From the NCBI RefSeq assembly GCF_010727605.1, contig NZ_AP022568.1, positions 5,332,001-5,396,000 on the forward strand: 64,000 bases of DNA. Reading direction: 5' to 3'. The stretch comes from Mycobacterium simiae. Lineage in GTDB: Bacteria; Actinomycetota; Actinomycetes; Mycobacteriales; Mycobacteriaceae. The notes under the pieces were generated by a model that saw only the letters and a list, made by a program, of their open reading frames with translations, ran no database searches and had not been told where the DNA came from. Position numbers and translations under genes: made by a program. Within the stretch, counting starts at the first letter, position 1. The number at the start of each line of letters is the position of its first letter. Positions 29,378 to 38,433 of this stretch are shown in pieces.

Positions 29378-30823
29378 ATGAGCCAGGTTGGCGCCGATAC
29401 CCGTGCGGCGGCCTCGCAGCTGCATCGAGGCCTGGCCAACCGCCATATCCAGTTGATCGCGATCGGCGGCACCATCGGGACCGGACTGTTCATGGGCGCG
29501 GGGCGAACCATCGCCCGCGCCGGTCCGTCGGTCGTGCTGGTCTACGGGATCATCGGGTTCTTCTTGTTCTTCGTGCTCCGCGCGATGGGCGAGCTGCTGT
29601 TGTCGAACCTCAACTACAAGTCGTTCGTCGACTTCGCCGCCGATCTCCTGGGCCCCGCGGCCGGCTTCTTCGTCGGCTGGTCGTACTGGTTTGCCTGGAT
29701 CGCCACCGGTATCGCCGAACTGGTGGCGATCTCCGGTTATGTGCGGTTCTGGCGGCCAGACGTCCCGGCTTGGGTGCCGGCGCTGGCCGCGTGCGCCGTG
29801 ATCCTGTTGTTCAACCTGTTCAGCGTGCGTAACTTCGGGGAGATCGAATTCTGGTTCGCCCTGATCAAGGTCGCCGCGATCACGTGTTTGATCGTCGTCG
29901 GGGTCTTCCTGGTGGCGACGAATTTCGTTTCGCCGCAAGGAGATCGCGCGTCGATCGAGAACCTCTGGGACGACGGCGGCGTTTTCGCCACCGGGTTCAT
30001 GGGTATGGTCGGCGGCTTCCAGATCGCGTTCTTCGCCTTCGTCGGTGTGGAACTTGTCGGCGCCGCCGCGGCCGAGACGGCAAACCCGCGCCGCACGCTG
30101 CCACGCGCAATCAATGCGGTGCCGTTGCGGGTCGCCATCTTCTACATCGGTGCGCTGCTGACGATCCTGATGGTCGTGCCCTGGCGGCGGTTCGCCGGCG
30201 ACGAGTCCCCGTTCGTGATGATGTTCTCCCTGGCCGGCATCGCCGGCGCGGCGTCAATCGTGAACTTCGTCGTAACCACGGCGGCCGCCTCATCGGCCAA
30301 TTCCGGCATGTACTCCACTGGTCGCATGCTGTACGGCCTGGCTGATGAGGGCAGCGCGCCGGCACTTTTCCGTCGGCTCAACGCCGGCGGCGTGCCGGCA
30401 CCCGCCCTATTCGTGACCGCCGCCCTGCTTCTGATCGTGATCCCGCTGCTGCACGTCGGCGGCTCGGTCATGGGGGCGTTCACGCTCGTCACGACCGTCG
30501 CGTCGCTGCTGTTCATGTTCGTCTGGGCGATGATCGTGCTCAGCTACCTCGTCTACCGGCGCCGGCATCCCGCACGCCATGCGGACTCGAGCTTCAAGAT
30601 GCCCGGTGGCGTGGTGATGTGTTGGGGCGTCCTGGCGTTCTTCGCGTTCGTACTGTGGGCCCTTGGCACCGAGGACGACACGGCCGCGGCGTTGGCGTGG
30701 TTTCCGGTGTGGTTTCTGGTGCTCGCGGCCGGCTGGCTGGTAATCCGTCGCCGTCCCAGCCACGCCGCTCGGTATCGCCAGTTCCAAGCCGAGATGCAAC
30801 ACCCGGGCGACAGCGCAGGCTGA
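29378..30823 (+). CDS. Amino-acid permease (CycA-like APC family)
   Basis: A 481-residue secondary transporter with twelve predicted helices. RGLANRHIQLIAIGGTIGTGLFMGAGRTIARAGPSVVLVYGIIGFFLFFVLRAMGELLL is the APC signature; later segments FFAFVGVELVGAAAAETANPRRTLPRAINAVPLRVAIFYIGALL and SSANSGMYSTGRMLYGLADEGSAPALFRR match the D-serine/D-alanine/glycine permease CycA group. It should import amino acids with protons. The substrate range is not determined. ATG 29378 follows a 190-bp gap with no clear ribosome site. A small membrane-protein gene follows. Confidence 0.87.
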   Translation: MSQVGADTRAAASQLHRGLANRHIQLIAIGGTIGTGLFMGAGRTIARAGPSVVLVYGIIGFFLFFVLRAMGELLLSNLNYKSFVDFAADLLGPAAGFFVGWSYWFAWIATGIAELVAISGYVRFWRPDVPAWVPALAACAVILLFNLFSVRNFGEIEFWFALIKVAAITCLIVVGVFLVATNFVSPQGDRASIENLWDDGGVFATGFMGMVGGFQIAFFAFVGVELVGAAAAETANPRRTLPRAINAVPLRVAIFYIGALLTILMVVPWRRFAGDESPFVMMFSLAGIAGAASIVNFVVTTAAASSANSGMYSTGRMLYGLADEGSAPALFRRLNAGGVPAPALFVTAALLLIVIPLLHVGGSVMGAFTLVTTVASLLFMFVWAMIVLSYLVYRRRHPARHADSSFKMPGGVVMCWGVLAFFAFVLWALGTEDDTAAALAWFPVWFLVLAAGWLVIRRRPSHAARYRQFQAEMQHPGDSAG

Positions 30824-30938
30824 TCGCGCGCGCTTGGTGGGGCGGGCACGTTGTTGGGATCGGTAGCCGATCCGCGCGTCTGTACTTGTCGCAACGACGC
30901 CGCCACGGAGGTGGCGCCCCAGGAAAGGAAGACCGCAA

Positions 30939-31193
30939 ATGAACATCGTGCCGACCAGCATCCAAGAGCAGATCAACCGCGTCGATCGGCAGCGCAGCCT
31001 GTACATCGGAATCAGCACCGGCCTGCTTGCGGTGTGGAGCTTTTTCCGGCTGATCTGGATGCTGTACATCGGAATGACATTCGGTTGGTTCTTCGGCGCG
31101 ATGGCATTCCAGTTGGTCCTTTGGGGAGTGATCGGCACGGCGGCCGCGGTGGCCTCCGTCGGCTTCCTCACCCGCTACAACAAGGGATCTTGA
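30939..31193 (+). CDS. Small two-helix membrane protein
   Basis: An 84-residue protein, MNIVPTSIQEQINRVDRQRS, then two hydrophobic helices (IGISTGLLAVWSFFRLIWMLYIGM and FFGAMAFQLVLWGVIGTAAAVASVGFL) and a short basic tail. The ribosome site AGGAAAGGAAG is strong. It lies 115 bp after the permease gene on the same strand and is closed by a strong hairpin. No known family name; it could be a small accessory membrane protein. Confidence 0.7.
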   Translation: MNIVPTSIQEQINRVDRQRSLYIGISTGLLAVWSFFRLIWMLYIGMTFGWFFGAMAFQLVLWGVIGTAAAVASVGFLTRYNKGS

Positions 31194-31219
31194 CGCCGCT
31201 GACGGCCGTCGGAGAAGTG

Positions 31220-31260
31220 CCGGAAGTCCCGGACCTGGTTGGGGGTCCGGGACTTTCCGG
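31220..31260. terminator. Bidirectional terminator hairpin
   Basis: AAGTCCCGGACC (31224-31235) pairs perfectly with GGTCCGGGACTT (31244-31255); the stem continues with CCGG on both sides with one bulged T. It stands between the convergent small membrane-protein and aldehyde-dehydrogenase genes and can serve both. Confidence 0.75.
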
Positions 31261-31273
31261 TTCTGTCCGGGGT

Positions 31274-32728
31274 TCAGAGCTGAGCCCAGACCGACTTCGT
31301 TTTCAGGTAGATCTCGAGTCCCTCTTTACCGAACTCGTGACCCCAGCCGGACTGCTTGTATCCGCCGAACGGCACATCGTGGTCGAAGACGAGCTGGCAG
31401 TTCACCTGCACGCTGCCGGCCTGCAGGCGCCGCATGATCCGGTGCGCGCGGCCCAGGTTTTCCGTCCACGCGGTGGCCGCCAGGCCGTAGCTGGTGTCGT
31501 TGGCCAGGGCCACGGCTTCATCTTCGTCGTCGAACGGCAGGATGGTGACGACCGGACCGAAGATCTCCTGTTGATATAGCCGCATGCTGGTGTCGACGTT
31601 GGTCAGCACCGTCGGGTGGACGAAGTAGCCCTTGCGGTCCAGGCGGTAACCGCCGGTGACGACGTCGACGCCGTCATTCTTGCCCTCGTCGATGAAGCCC
31701 ATGACGCGGTTCAGCTGTTTCTGGCTGATCAGCGGACCGCTGACGCAGCCCTCCTCGCTGGGGGCGCCGAGTTTGAACGTATTCGCCATGGCCGCAATGC
31801 CTTCCACGACCTGGTCGTAGACGCCGCGCTGGGCGAAGATCCGCGACCCGCACACGCAGCCCTGGCCGGAATGCACGAAGATACCCAACGACGCCATCAT
31901 GATGGCCTTGCTCAGGTCGGCGTCGTCGAAGATCAACACCGGTGACTTCCCGCCCAGTTCGAGGGTGATCTTCTTCAGGTTGCCGGCCGACGCCCGCACG
32001 ATCTCCTTGCCGACCTCGGTCGAGCCGGTGAACGCCACCTTCTCGACGTCACGGTGCGCGGTGATGGCCGCCCCCGCGGTATGGCCGTAGCCGGTCAACA
32101 GGTTGGCCACGCCCTCGGGCACGCCCGCCTCGTGAATGAGCCTGTCCAACAGCACCGCCGACAGCGGTGTCTCCTCGGCGGGCTTGACGAGCAGGCTGCT
32201 TCCGGCGGCCAGGGCCGGCGCCAGCTTCGCGCTCGCGTTGAAGATCGGGCCGTTCCACGGGAAGATCAGGCCCACCACGCTGTATGGCTCCTTGAGCGTG
32301 TAGGCATGCATGTTGACGTAGTTGTCGGTGGCGATGCCGTCGGTCTTGACGTCGTAGGCGGTGCCGTTGATCTTGGAGCACCAGCCGGCGTAGTACCGGA
32401 AGAACTCCGAGCAGGTGGACATCTGCAATTGCGCCTGTAGCAATGGCATGCCGGTGTTGAGCGAGTCGAGTTGGGCGAACTCTTCGGCGTGTTCGTCGAT
32501 CAAATCGCCGATCCGCCACAAGATCTTGGCGCGCTCGCGGCCCGGAAGCTGCGACCAGACGCCCGATTCGAACGATGCCTTCGCCCGCGCCGCCGCTTCG
32601 TCGACCGCGGCTTCTCCGCAGTCGGTGAATTCGGTGATCTGTTCTTCGGTTGCGGGGTTGATGATCGGGATGGCCTCGCCCGAGCCGGGGCGCTTACTGA
32701 GCTCGTCCAGTACTGCCTGCAGCGACAT
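31274..32728 (-). CDS. Aldehyde dehydrogenase family protein
   Basis: A 484-residue NAD(P)-dependent aldehyde dehydrogenase. Cofactor and catalytic blocks: [71 protein letters not shown] (general base Glu) and [16 protein letters not shown], where the first Cys is the nucleophile. The C-terminal [29 protein letters not shown] is typical. It oxidises an aldehyde to an acid. It is divergent from the hydroxyacid-oxoacid transhydrogenase gene, with a palindrome between them. Confidence 0.92.
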   Translation of the reverse strand: MSLQAVLDELSKRPGSGEAIPIINPATEEQITEFTDCGEAAVDEAAARAKASFESGVWSQLPGRERAKILWRIGDLIDEHAEEFAQLDSLNTGMPLLQAQLQMSTCSEFFRYYAGWCSKINGTAYDVKTDGIATDNYVNMHAYTLKEPYSVVGLIFPWNGPIFNASAKLAPALAAGSSLLVKPAEETPLSAVLLDRLIHEAGVPEGVANLLTGYGHTAGAAITAHRDVEKVAFTGSTEVGKEIVRASAGNLKKITLELGGKSPVLIFDDADLSKAIMMASLGIFVHSGQGCVCGSRIFAQRGVYDQVVEGIAAMANTFKLGAPSEEGCVSGPLISQKQLNRVMGFIDEGKNDGVDVVTGGYRLDRKGYFVHPTVLTNVDTSMRLYQQEIFGPVVTILPFDDEDEAVALANDTSYGLAATAWTENLGRAHRIMRRLQAGSVQVNCQLVFDHDVPFGGYKQSGWGHEFGKEGLEIYLKTKSVWAQL

Positions 32729-32781
32729 CTGTTTCCTTCTCCGATCAACTCTGATCCGAGCGCGGCGCTCCCGTGCCCATC

Positions 32782-32805
32782 AATGCTGAGCACCTGCTTA
32801 GCATT
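32782..32805. promoter_or_regulatory. Operator candidate between divergent dehydrogenase genes
   Basis: AATGCTGAG-cacctg-CTTAGCATT, an inverted repeat with 8 of 9 pairs matching, 54 bp upstream of the aldehyde-dehydrogenase start and about 160 bp upstream of the divergent transhydrogenase start. The TnAGCA...TGCTnA shape is typical of TetR-type operators. Confidence 0.45.
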
Positions 32806-32962
32806 CGGGGTGTGGCGCGGTCAAGGTGTCGCGGTCGCGTGTCCCAGCAATCGCCCGTGTCGACCTCGCTGCGGCGCCGCAGCAACTCCCGAACGGCGCA
32901 CTGGCCGACGGGTTTTCGGTCGCGGAGTTTGTCGGATGCCGTCGGGGGGCTTTGATAGGGGC

Positions 32963-34270
32963 ATGGTGTGTTGCGAATTCCCGGAGGTGGCGCAAGGCTG
33001 CGATGGCGCCTTCACCGTCGACTCGTCGCGGATAACGTTCGGCCGCGGCTGCCTCGCGGAATTGGGTGAGCGGGCCGCCGCCCTGGGCCTGCGTCGGATC
33101 GCCTTGTTCTCCGACGCGCAGGTGGCGGTCCTCCCGATTTTCGCCACGGCACGCGACTCGCTGTTGGCGGCCGGTATCGACGTGGTCACCTACACCGACG
33201 TGCACGTCGAGCCGACGGACGCCTCCTTTAGCGAAGCGTCCCGGTTCGCCCGCGACGCACATCCCGATGGCTATGTCTCGCTGGGCGGGGGCTCGGTGAT
33301 CGACACCTGCAAGGCCGCCAATCTCTACGCCACCTATCCCGCGGACTTCCTGACCTACGTCAATGCGCCGATCGGCGACGGCAAGCCAGTGCCCGGACCG
33401 CTCAAGCCGCACATCGCGTGCCCGACGACGGCCGGCACCGGCAGCGAGGTCACCGGCATCGCGATCTTCGATCTGCTGTCACTGACCGTGAAGACGGGCA
33501 TCGCCTCGCCCGCGTTGCGTCCCACCGAAGCGCTCGTCGACCCAGATTGCACCGCCACGCTGCCTGGTGGGGTGGTGGCCGCCGCCGGGCTGGACGTGCT
33601 CTCGCACGCGCTGGAGTCCTACACCGCCCGCCCGTACGTGCGCCGGCCCGCTCCCCCGCGGCCCAGCCTGCGGCCGATGAGCCAGGGCGCCAACCCGTGG
33701 AGCGACCTGGGCTGCCGCGAGGCGCTACGGGTGCTGGGCCAAAACCTGGAGCCGGCCGTGCGCGATGCTGCCGACGACTCCGCGCGCGAACAGATGATGT
33801 GGGCCGCGACGCTTGCCGGCATCGCCTTCGGCAACGCAGGTGTCCACGCGCCGCACGGCATGGCCTATGCCGTGGCGGGCCTGGTGCGCGACTACCACCC
33901 GGTGGGATATCCGGCCGACGAGCCGTTGGTGCCGCACGGCATGTCGGTCATCGTCAACGCGCCCGCGGTCTTTCGGTTTACCGCCTCGGCCAGCCCGCAG
34001 CGACATACCGAGGCGGCGCGGCTGCTCGGCGCTGACACCCGCGACGCCGGGCCCGACGACGCCGGCGAAGTGCTTGCGGCCGAACTCATCCGAATCATGC
34101 GGGCGGTCGACATGCCCAACGGGCTGAGCGGAGTGGGCTACACCGACGACGACATCGCGGCCCTGACCGAGGGCGCGTTTGCACAGCAGCGACTGTTGCA
34201 GAACGCCCCGCGCGAGATGGACAAGCCGGCGCTGGCCGGGTTGTTCGGCCGCGCGATGCGGTACTGGTGA
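32963..34270 (+). CDS. Hydroxyacid-oxoacid transhydrogenase (iron-containing alcohol dehydrogenase)
   Basis: A 435-residue group III alcohol dehydrogenase with the layout of the human ADHFE1 transhydrogenase. [33 protein letters not shown] binds the nucleotide; [39 protein letters not shown] is the characteristic insertion; and [12 protein letters not shown] supplies metal-binding His residues. It interconverts 4-hydroxybutyrate or another hydroxyacid and 2-oxoglutarate. Its pairing with a divergent aldehyde dehydrogenase suggests a path such as 4-hydroxybutyrate to succinate; that is inference. ATG 32963 is selected; the frame upstream is antisense to the aldehyde-dehydrogenase gene. Confidence 0.88.
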   Translation: MVCCEFPEVAQGCDGAFTVDSSRITFGRGCLAELGERAAALGLRRIALFSDAQVAVLPIFATARDSLLAAGIDVVTYTDVHVEPTDASFSEASRFARDAHPDGYVSLGGGSVIDTCKAANLYATYPADFLTYVNAPIGDGKPVPGPLKPHIACPTTAGTGSEVTGIAIFDLLSLTVKTGIASPALRPTEALVDPDCTATLPGGVVAAAGLDVLSHALESYTARPYVRRPAPPRPSLRPMSQGANPWSDLGCREALRVLGQNLEPAVRDAADDSAREQMMWAATLAGIAFGNAGVHAPHGMAYAVAGLVRDYHPVGYPADEPLVPHGMSVIVNAPAVFRFTASASPQRHTEAARLLGADTRDAGPDDAGEVLAAELIRIMRAVDMPNGLSGVGYTDDDIAALTEGAFAQQRLLQNAPREMDKPALAGLFGRAMRYW

Positions 34271-34286
34271 CCCGCTACGTAACCCG

Positions 34287-35189
34287 TTAGACCGTGACGA
34301 GCTCCGGATGGAACTTGGCCGCCATGCGCCGCATGCCCTCGCGCCAGTCGATTGCGGCCACCCCGACGAGCTCGCGCATCCGGCTCGCGTCGGTGGGGTT
34401 GCCGCGCAGCGCGTTTGCGCTCTCCTCGAATACCGGCTCCTTGCCGACCAGTGACCCGAGGTAGGTGCACCACTCCTGCAAGCTGACGGCCTGCTCACCG
34501 CACCAATTGAGGGTGGTGGCCGGGACCGACGCCACCTTGAACAGCTTCGGGATGGTGGCGATGACGTCGTCTTCGTGGATCGGCGAGTACTTGGCCGGGC
34601 CGCCGGGTGGGACGGGAATCGGGATGCCGGCCAGCATCATCTCCATGTGATAAAACGGCCACCCGCCGTTGTCGCCGTACGGCACGTTGAGCCGGGCGAT
34701 CGTGGTGGGCACGCGTAGGGCGCGGGCCATCGTCCGGGCGACGACCTCGCCGGCGATCTTGGAGATGGAGTAGGTGGGGAACAACGGCTTGTGATTGTCC
34801 CCCAACGCGGCGGACTCGGTCCGGACCTCGTCGCCGGGTGGGTCGTAGACGGCTCCGGAGGAGCAGTGCAGGAATGCCTTCGCGTCGCGGCAGTGGGCCA
34901 TCAGGAGTCCCACGGATTCGGCGTTGGCCGCCAAATCTGTGTCCCAGTTGCCACTTTTGGCCACCGCAAGGTTGAGGACGTAATCGAAGTCTGTTGGCAG
35001 ACCGCTGAAGTCGCCGGCGGTCAGGTCCACCGTCGCGCAACGCACGCCGGACTTTTCGAGGTCGTCGCGGACGGCGGGATTGCTGAATCGGGCGATGCCC
35101 CAGACTTCGTTGTCGGCGGCCAGCGCCTTGGCGATCGGGTTGGCAACTTGTCCGGTGGGGCCGGTGATGAGGATCTTGGTGCCGCGCAT
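34287..35189 (-). CDS. NAD-dependent epimerase/dehydratase family protein
   Basis: A 300-residue extended SDR. KILITGPTGQVANPIAKALAADNEVWGIARF is the nucleotide-binding start (GPTGQVA in place of GxTGxxG). HCSSGAVYDPPG holds the catalytic Ser and YSISKIAGE the Tyr-x3-Lys. It may reduce or epimerise an aldehyde or nucleotide sugar; the substrate cannot be read. ATG 35189 is used rather than a longer frame. It is convergent with the transhydrogenase gene (16 bp). Confidence 0.82.
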   Translation of the reverse strand: MRGTKILITGPTGQVANPIAKALAADNEVWGIARFSNPAVRDDLEKSGVRCATVDLTAGDFSGLPTDFDYVLNLAVAKSGNWDTDLAANAESVGLLMAHCRDAKAFLHCSSGAVYDPPGDEVRTESAALGDNHKPLFPTYSISKIAGEVVARTMARALRVPTTIARLNVPYGDNGGWPFYHMEMMLAGIPIPVPPGGPAKYSPIHEDDVIATIPKLFKVASVPATTLNWCGEQAVSLQEWCTYLGSLVGKEPVFEESANALRGNPTDASRMRELVGVAAIDWREGMRRMAAKFHPELVTV

Positions 35190-35353
35190 GCGCTGATGGT
35201 AGGCGACGTGTGCGCGCATCGACTTCGCGGTTCTCCCCCGCAGCTACGGGCGGTGGCTGCCGACGTGCAACCCCGACCCGACGAACTCGCCGACCGACTG
35301 CTGATCTATCCGTGATCGGATCCCCGAACAGGTTGTGCACCAACCAGTTCGGG

Positions 35354-36538
35354 TTACAGCCCGGGCTGATCTTCGATAATGCCGAGCCAGATCTGCGCGG
35401 CGTCGATCGCCACTTTCTCGCTGATGAAGGCGTGTTGGGTTCCGGTGTACATGTCGCGGAAGGCACGTTCGAGCCGGGTGCCCTCGCGGATTGAGCTGGT
35501 TCCGGCGACCAGGTGCGCCCACTGGGCACAACTGCGGGCCGTGTCGGTGGCATACACGGCAGCCACGCGCATGTCCGCGCGCAGGGCCGGGGTGAGCTCG
35601 TCGCCCGCGGCCACAGCCGCCTCGGCGGTGGTGAATGCGTCGAGCACCAGCAGACGCGCCGCGCGCCAGGCCGCACGGTGGTGAGCCAGGCCTTTCTGAA
35701 AGGTGGGGCGGCTGGCCAACGATGCCATGTCGCTCATCCGGAACTTGGTGGCCGCCAACTCCTGAACGTCGTCGAGCATGCTCTTGGATACGCCCAGTGC
35801 CCAAGAGGCGTGACCGGCCGCGGTGACCGGCATCAGTCCCATCCGGGTGGCCGGTGAGTTCCCGCGGTGTGGTCGTCGGGCGAACAGTTCGAAGGTGCGG
35901 CGCCGCGGGACGAACACATCGGCGACGCTGTAGTCGTAGGAGCCGGTTCCCTTGAGCCCCTGCACGTGCCATCCGTCGTTGAAGCTGACCTGCTCGCGGG
36001 GCAACACCGCTACGTGCATCTCCGGCAGGCCCTCGCTGATCCAGCGCATTTCACCGTTGTCCAGGGGCAGGAACCCGGCGGCGACGTATTCGGAGTGCCC
36101 GATGCCGGAGCCGAAACTCCACGATCCGCTCAGCTGATAGCCGCCGTCGACGGCTATCCCCTGTCCATTGGGAAAGAACTGGCCGCCCATGGTGACGCGG
36201 TTGTCGTGCGCGGTGAACACCTCGGCGAAGCCCTCGTCGGGCAGATAGGCTGCCGCGGCGAACGACGACGGCAGGTTGGCGATGCCTACCCAACCGAATG
36301 AGCCATCCTGCCAAGCCATTTCGATCCATGTCTCGATCATCTCGGTGAACGACGGCTCGCTACCGGCGGCCACCACCGGGTTGAACGCGGACATCAGTCC
36401 GCTGGCCCACATCTGATCGACGATCGGCGCGGAAAGCGTGCGGATTCGCTCGGATTCGCCGGCCTGCTCCCGCACGAGGTCGCGCATGCCGCGGGCCAGC
36501 GCGACAACGCGGCCGTCGGTTCCGGCTAAAGACGTCAT
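35354..36538 (-). CDS. Acyl-CoA dehydrogenase family flavoprotein
   Basis: A 394-residue protein with the acyl-CoA dehydrogenase fold, closer to the HsaA/flavin-dependent hydroxylase branch. The N-terminal helical domain begins TDGRVVALARGMRDLVREQAGESERIRTLSAPIVDQM; the beta domain has GYQLSGSWSFGSGIGHSEYVAAGFL and the C-terminal domain GTSSIREGTRLERAFRDMYTGTQHAF. The catalytic Glu of classic fatty acyl-CoA dehydrogenases is not evident. A GAGGAGAG ribosome site precedes ATG 36538. It lies 55 bp downstream of the HxlR regulator on the same strand. Confidence 0.82.
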   Translation of the reverse strand: MTSLAGTDGRVVALARGMRDLVREQAGESERIRTLSAPIVDQMWASGLMSAFNPVVAAGSEPSFTEMIETWIEMAWQDGSFGWVGIANLPSSFAAAAYLPDEGFAEVFTAHDNRVTMGGQFFPNGQGIAVDGGYQLSGSWSFGSGIGHSEYVAAGFLPLDNGEMRWISEGLPEMHVAVLPREQVSFNDGWHVQGLKGTGSYDYSVADVFVPRRRTFELFARRPHRGNSPATRMGLMPVTAAGHASWALGVSKSMLDDVQELAATKFRMSDMASLASRPTFQKGLAHHRAAWRAARLLVLDAFTTAEAAVAAGDELTPALRADMRVAAVYATDTARSCAQWAHLVAGTSSIREGTRLERAFRDMYTGTQHAFISEKVAIDAAQIWLGIIEDQPGL

Positions 36539-36593
36539 TGGCGCTCTCCTCGTCGAACGTGCCCACGGTGACCGTACCAATCGCGCAAAGTGT

Positions 36594-37070
36594 CTAGTCG
36601 CAAAAATCGGCGGTTCGGCCGGCCTTCGGCATGCCGGGGCCGGGAGCCGGTGCGACATCGCGCGCGGTGACGGGATCGCCGCATGCGTCGCAGGCCAGGA
36701 TGACGTGCGCTTCGCCGGTGCAGTCGCGATGGTGGAAGTGCACGGGCGGGCCGTCGGGGGCCATGTACCGATCGCCCCAGTCGCGCAACGCCATCAAGAT
36801 CGGATAGAGGTCCTGGCCCTTCTGGGTGAGCCGGTACTCCGCGTAGTTCCCGTCGACCGACGGCTTCTTGACCAGGATCTCGTGCTCGACTAGGCGGTCG
36901 AGCCGGTCCTGCAAGCGGCTGCGCGAAATGCCCAGGGCGCACTGGAACGCATTGAAGCGCCGGACGCCGTTGAATGCCGTCTTGAGCACCAGCAGGGTCC
37001 ACCGATCGCCGAGCACCACCAACGGCCGGGTGATCGAGCACGGCAAATCGGCCAGCTCCTCGTAACGCAC
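36594..37070 (-). CDS. HxlR-family transcriptional regulator
   Basis: A 158-residue winged-helix regulator. PCSITRPLVVLGDRWTLLVLKTAFNGVRRFNAFQCALGISRSRLQDRLDRLVEHEILVKK is the HxlR signature (CSI...LGDRW). A C-terminal extension with Cys residues (HRDCTGEAHVILACDACGDPVTARD) may bind metal or sense redox state, which is unusual for the family. It is divergent from the alpha/beta hydrolase gene; the 87-bp spacer holds two matching palindromes, so it probably controls both itself and the hydrolase. Confidence 0.88.
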   Translation of the reverse strand: MRYEELADLPCSITRPLVVLGDRWTLLVLKTAFNGVRRFNAFQCALGISRSRLQDRLDRLVEHEILVKKPSVDGNYAEYRLTQKGQDLYPILMALRDWGDRYMAPDGPPVHFHHRDCTGEAHVILACDACGDPVTARDVAPAPGPGMPKAGRTADFCD

Positions 37071-37090
37071 GGCGTCGATCGTACCTCGAC

Positions 37091-37145
37091 GGTTTCAAAA
37101 TGAGACCGATGCTGCTAGCGTCTGGTCTCGAAATGAGACCAGACG
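37091..37145. promoter_or_regulatory. Tandem HxlR operator sites
   Basis: Site 1 (37091-37107) is GGTTTC-aaaat-GAGACC, site 2 (37119-37145) a perfect 11-bp inverted repeat with arms CGTCTGGTCTC and GAGACCAGACG around gaaat. The shared core GGTYTCrAAATGAGACC is repeated 28 bp apart. A TAGCGT -10 candidate for the hydrolase (37116-37121) lies between them, so bound dimers would cover the promoter. Confidence 0.75.
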
Positions 37146-37157
37146 ATCGGAGGACGG

Positions 37158-38033
37158 GTGACCACCCCACTCGAGCATTGGCGCCACGGGGGTGAAACCG
37201 TGCGGCTGACCGTCCGCGGCACGCCCCGGCGGGTGTTCGTCCGCCAGGTGGGCCAGGGCCCGCCTCTGCTGCTGCTGCACGGCTTTCCCGCATCGTCATT
37301 CGAATGGGCGGCCGTCGAACCCGAGTTGGCCCGGCGGCACCGGGTGGTCAGCTTCGACTTCCTCGGGTATGGGGCCAGCGCCAAGCCGCCCGGCCACCGC
37401 TACAGCGTGTTCGAGCAGGCGGACCTGGCCGAGGCGATCATCGCGGCCTACGCACCGTCGGGACCGACCGTGGTCGCCTACGACTACGGCGCCATCGTCG
37501 CCACCGAGCTGCTCGCCCGCCGGCACGAACACGCGGCGTCCCTGCGCCGCTGCATCTTCCTCAACGCAGGCCTATTCGCCGAGGTGTACCGGCCGCGAAT
37601 CGCGCAGCGCGCCAGCCTCATTCCCGTGCTGGGCGCCTTGCTGGCCCGGGCCTTCACCGAGTCGCTGTTTTTCCGGACCTGGGGTGAGGTGTTCTCCACC
37701 GAACACCCGCTGGACCGCGAACTCGCCGGTTTGCACTACCGCGCCCTGCTGGAAAACGACCCGGGCCGCGACATCCAACGAAAGCTGTTGCGGTACATAC
37801 CCGAACGTGCCGCCAACGCGTCGCACTTCGAAAGTGCGCTGCTCGGCACGACCGTGCCCCTCACATTCTTGTGGGGCATGCGAGACCCGGTGTCGGGGGC
37901 CGCGATCGCCGAGCAACTGCGCGACCGCATACCCGCGGTCGATCTGGTCGAATACGACGACGTCGGGCACTGCCCGCATATCGAAATACCCGATCGCGTC
38001 GCCATCGACATCCTGCGACGAAGCGCGAGCTAG
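37158..38033 (+). CDS. Alpha/beta hydrolase (epoxide hydrolase/dehalogenase-like)
   Basis: A 291-residue hydrolase. PLLLLHGFPASSFEWAAVEPELARRHRVVSFDFLGYGASAKP carries the oxyanion HGFP; VVAYDYGAIVATELLA has an Asp nucleophile in place of Ser, as in epoxide hydrolases and haloalkane dehalogenases; LTFLWGMRDPVSG and DDVGHCPHIEIPD give the other acid and His. The Asp nucleophile makes an ester-intermediate hydrolase of epoxides or organohalides more likely than a lipase. GTG start at 37158. It is probably under the divergent HxlR regulator. Confidence 0.85.
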   Translation: MTTPLEHWRHGGETVRLTVRGTPRRVFVRQVGQGPPLLLLHGFPASSFEWAAVEPELARRHRVVSFDFLGYGASAKPPGHRYSVFEQADLAEAIIAAYAPSGPTVVAYDYGAIVATELLARRHEHAASLRRCIFLNAGLFAEVYRPRIAQRASLIPVLGALLARAFTESLFFRTWGEVFSTEHPLDRELAGLHYRALLENDPGRDIQRKLLRYIPERAANASHFESALLGTTVPLTFLWGMRDPVSGAAIAEQLRDRIPAVDLVEYDDVGHCPHIEIPDRVAIDILRRSAS

Positions 38034-38049
38034 CGACGCATACTCTGGC

Positions 38050-38433
38050 ATGGTGCGCTGGATCATCGACGCGATGAACGTCATCGGCAGTCGCCCTGAC
38101 GGATGGTGGAAAGATCGCGAGGCCGCCATGGCCGCTTTGGTAGACACGGTGGAGAATTGGGCTGCTGGACAAGGAGATACGGTGACGCTGGTGTTCGAGC
38201 GGCCGCCCAAGGCCGCCATCGGCTCGACGACCATCGAGATCGCCCACGCGCCGCGCGCGGCCGCGAACTCCGCCGACGACGAGATCGTGCGGCGGCTGGA
38301 AGCCGACACCACCCCGGAGGAGATCCGCGTCGTGACATCGGATCGCGCGCTGGCCGATCGGGTGCGGCGCCTGGGCGCATCGGTGTTCGCGGCCGAGCGC
38401 TTCCGCGACCTCGTCGATCCGCGCGACAGATGA
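38050..38433 (+). CDS. NYN-domain (YacP-like) putative nuclease
   Basis: A 127-residue protein, MVRWIIDAMNVIGSRPDGWWKDREAAM, with the PIN-like NYN-domain Asp at the first strand end (IDAMNVIG). NSADDEIVRRLEADTTPEEIRVVTSDRALADRVRRLGASV gives the second and third acidic clusters. Families of this type are thought to be RNases. It follows the hydrolase by 16 bp, and its TGA overlaps the ATG of the nitronate monooxygenase (ATGA), so coupling is likely. Confidence 0.82.
   Translation: MVRWIIDAMNVIGSRPDGWWKDREAAMAALVDTVENWAAGQGDTVTLVFERPPKAAIGSTTIEIAHAPRAAANSADDEIVRRLEADTTPEEIRVVTSDRALADRVRRLGASVFAAERFRDLVDPRDR

Noticed and set aside
32471..32962. An N-terminal extension of the transhydrogenase by 164 codons
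   Set aside because: Most of it is antisense to the aldehyde-dehydrogenase gene, and the family starts near the ATG at 32963.
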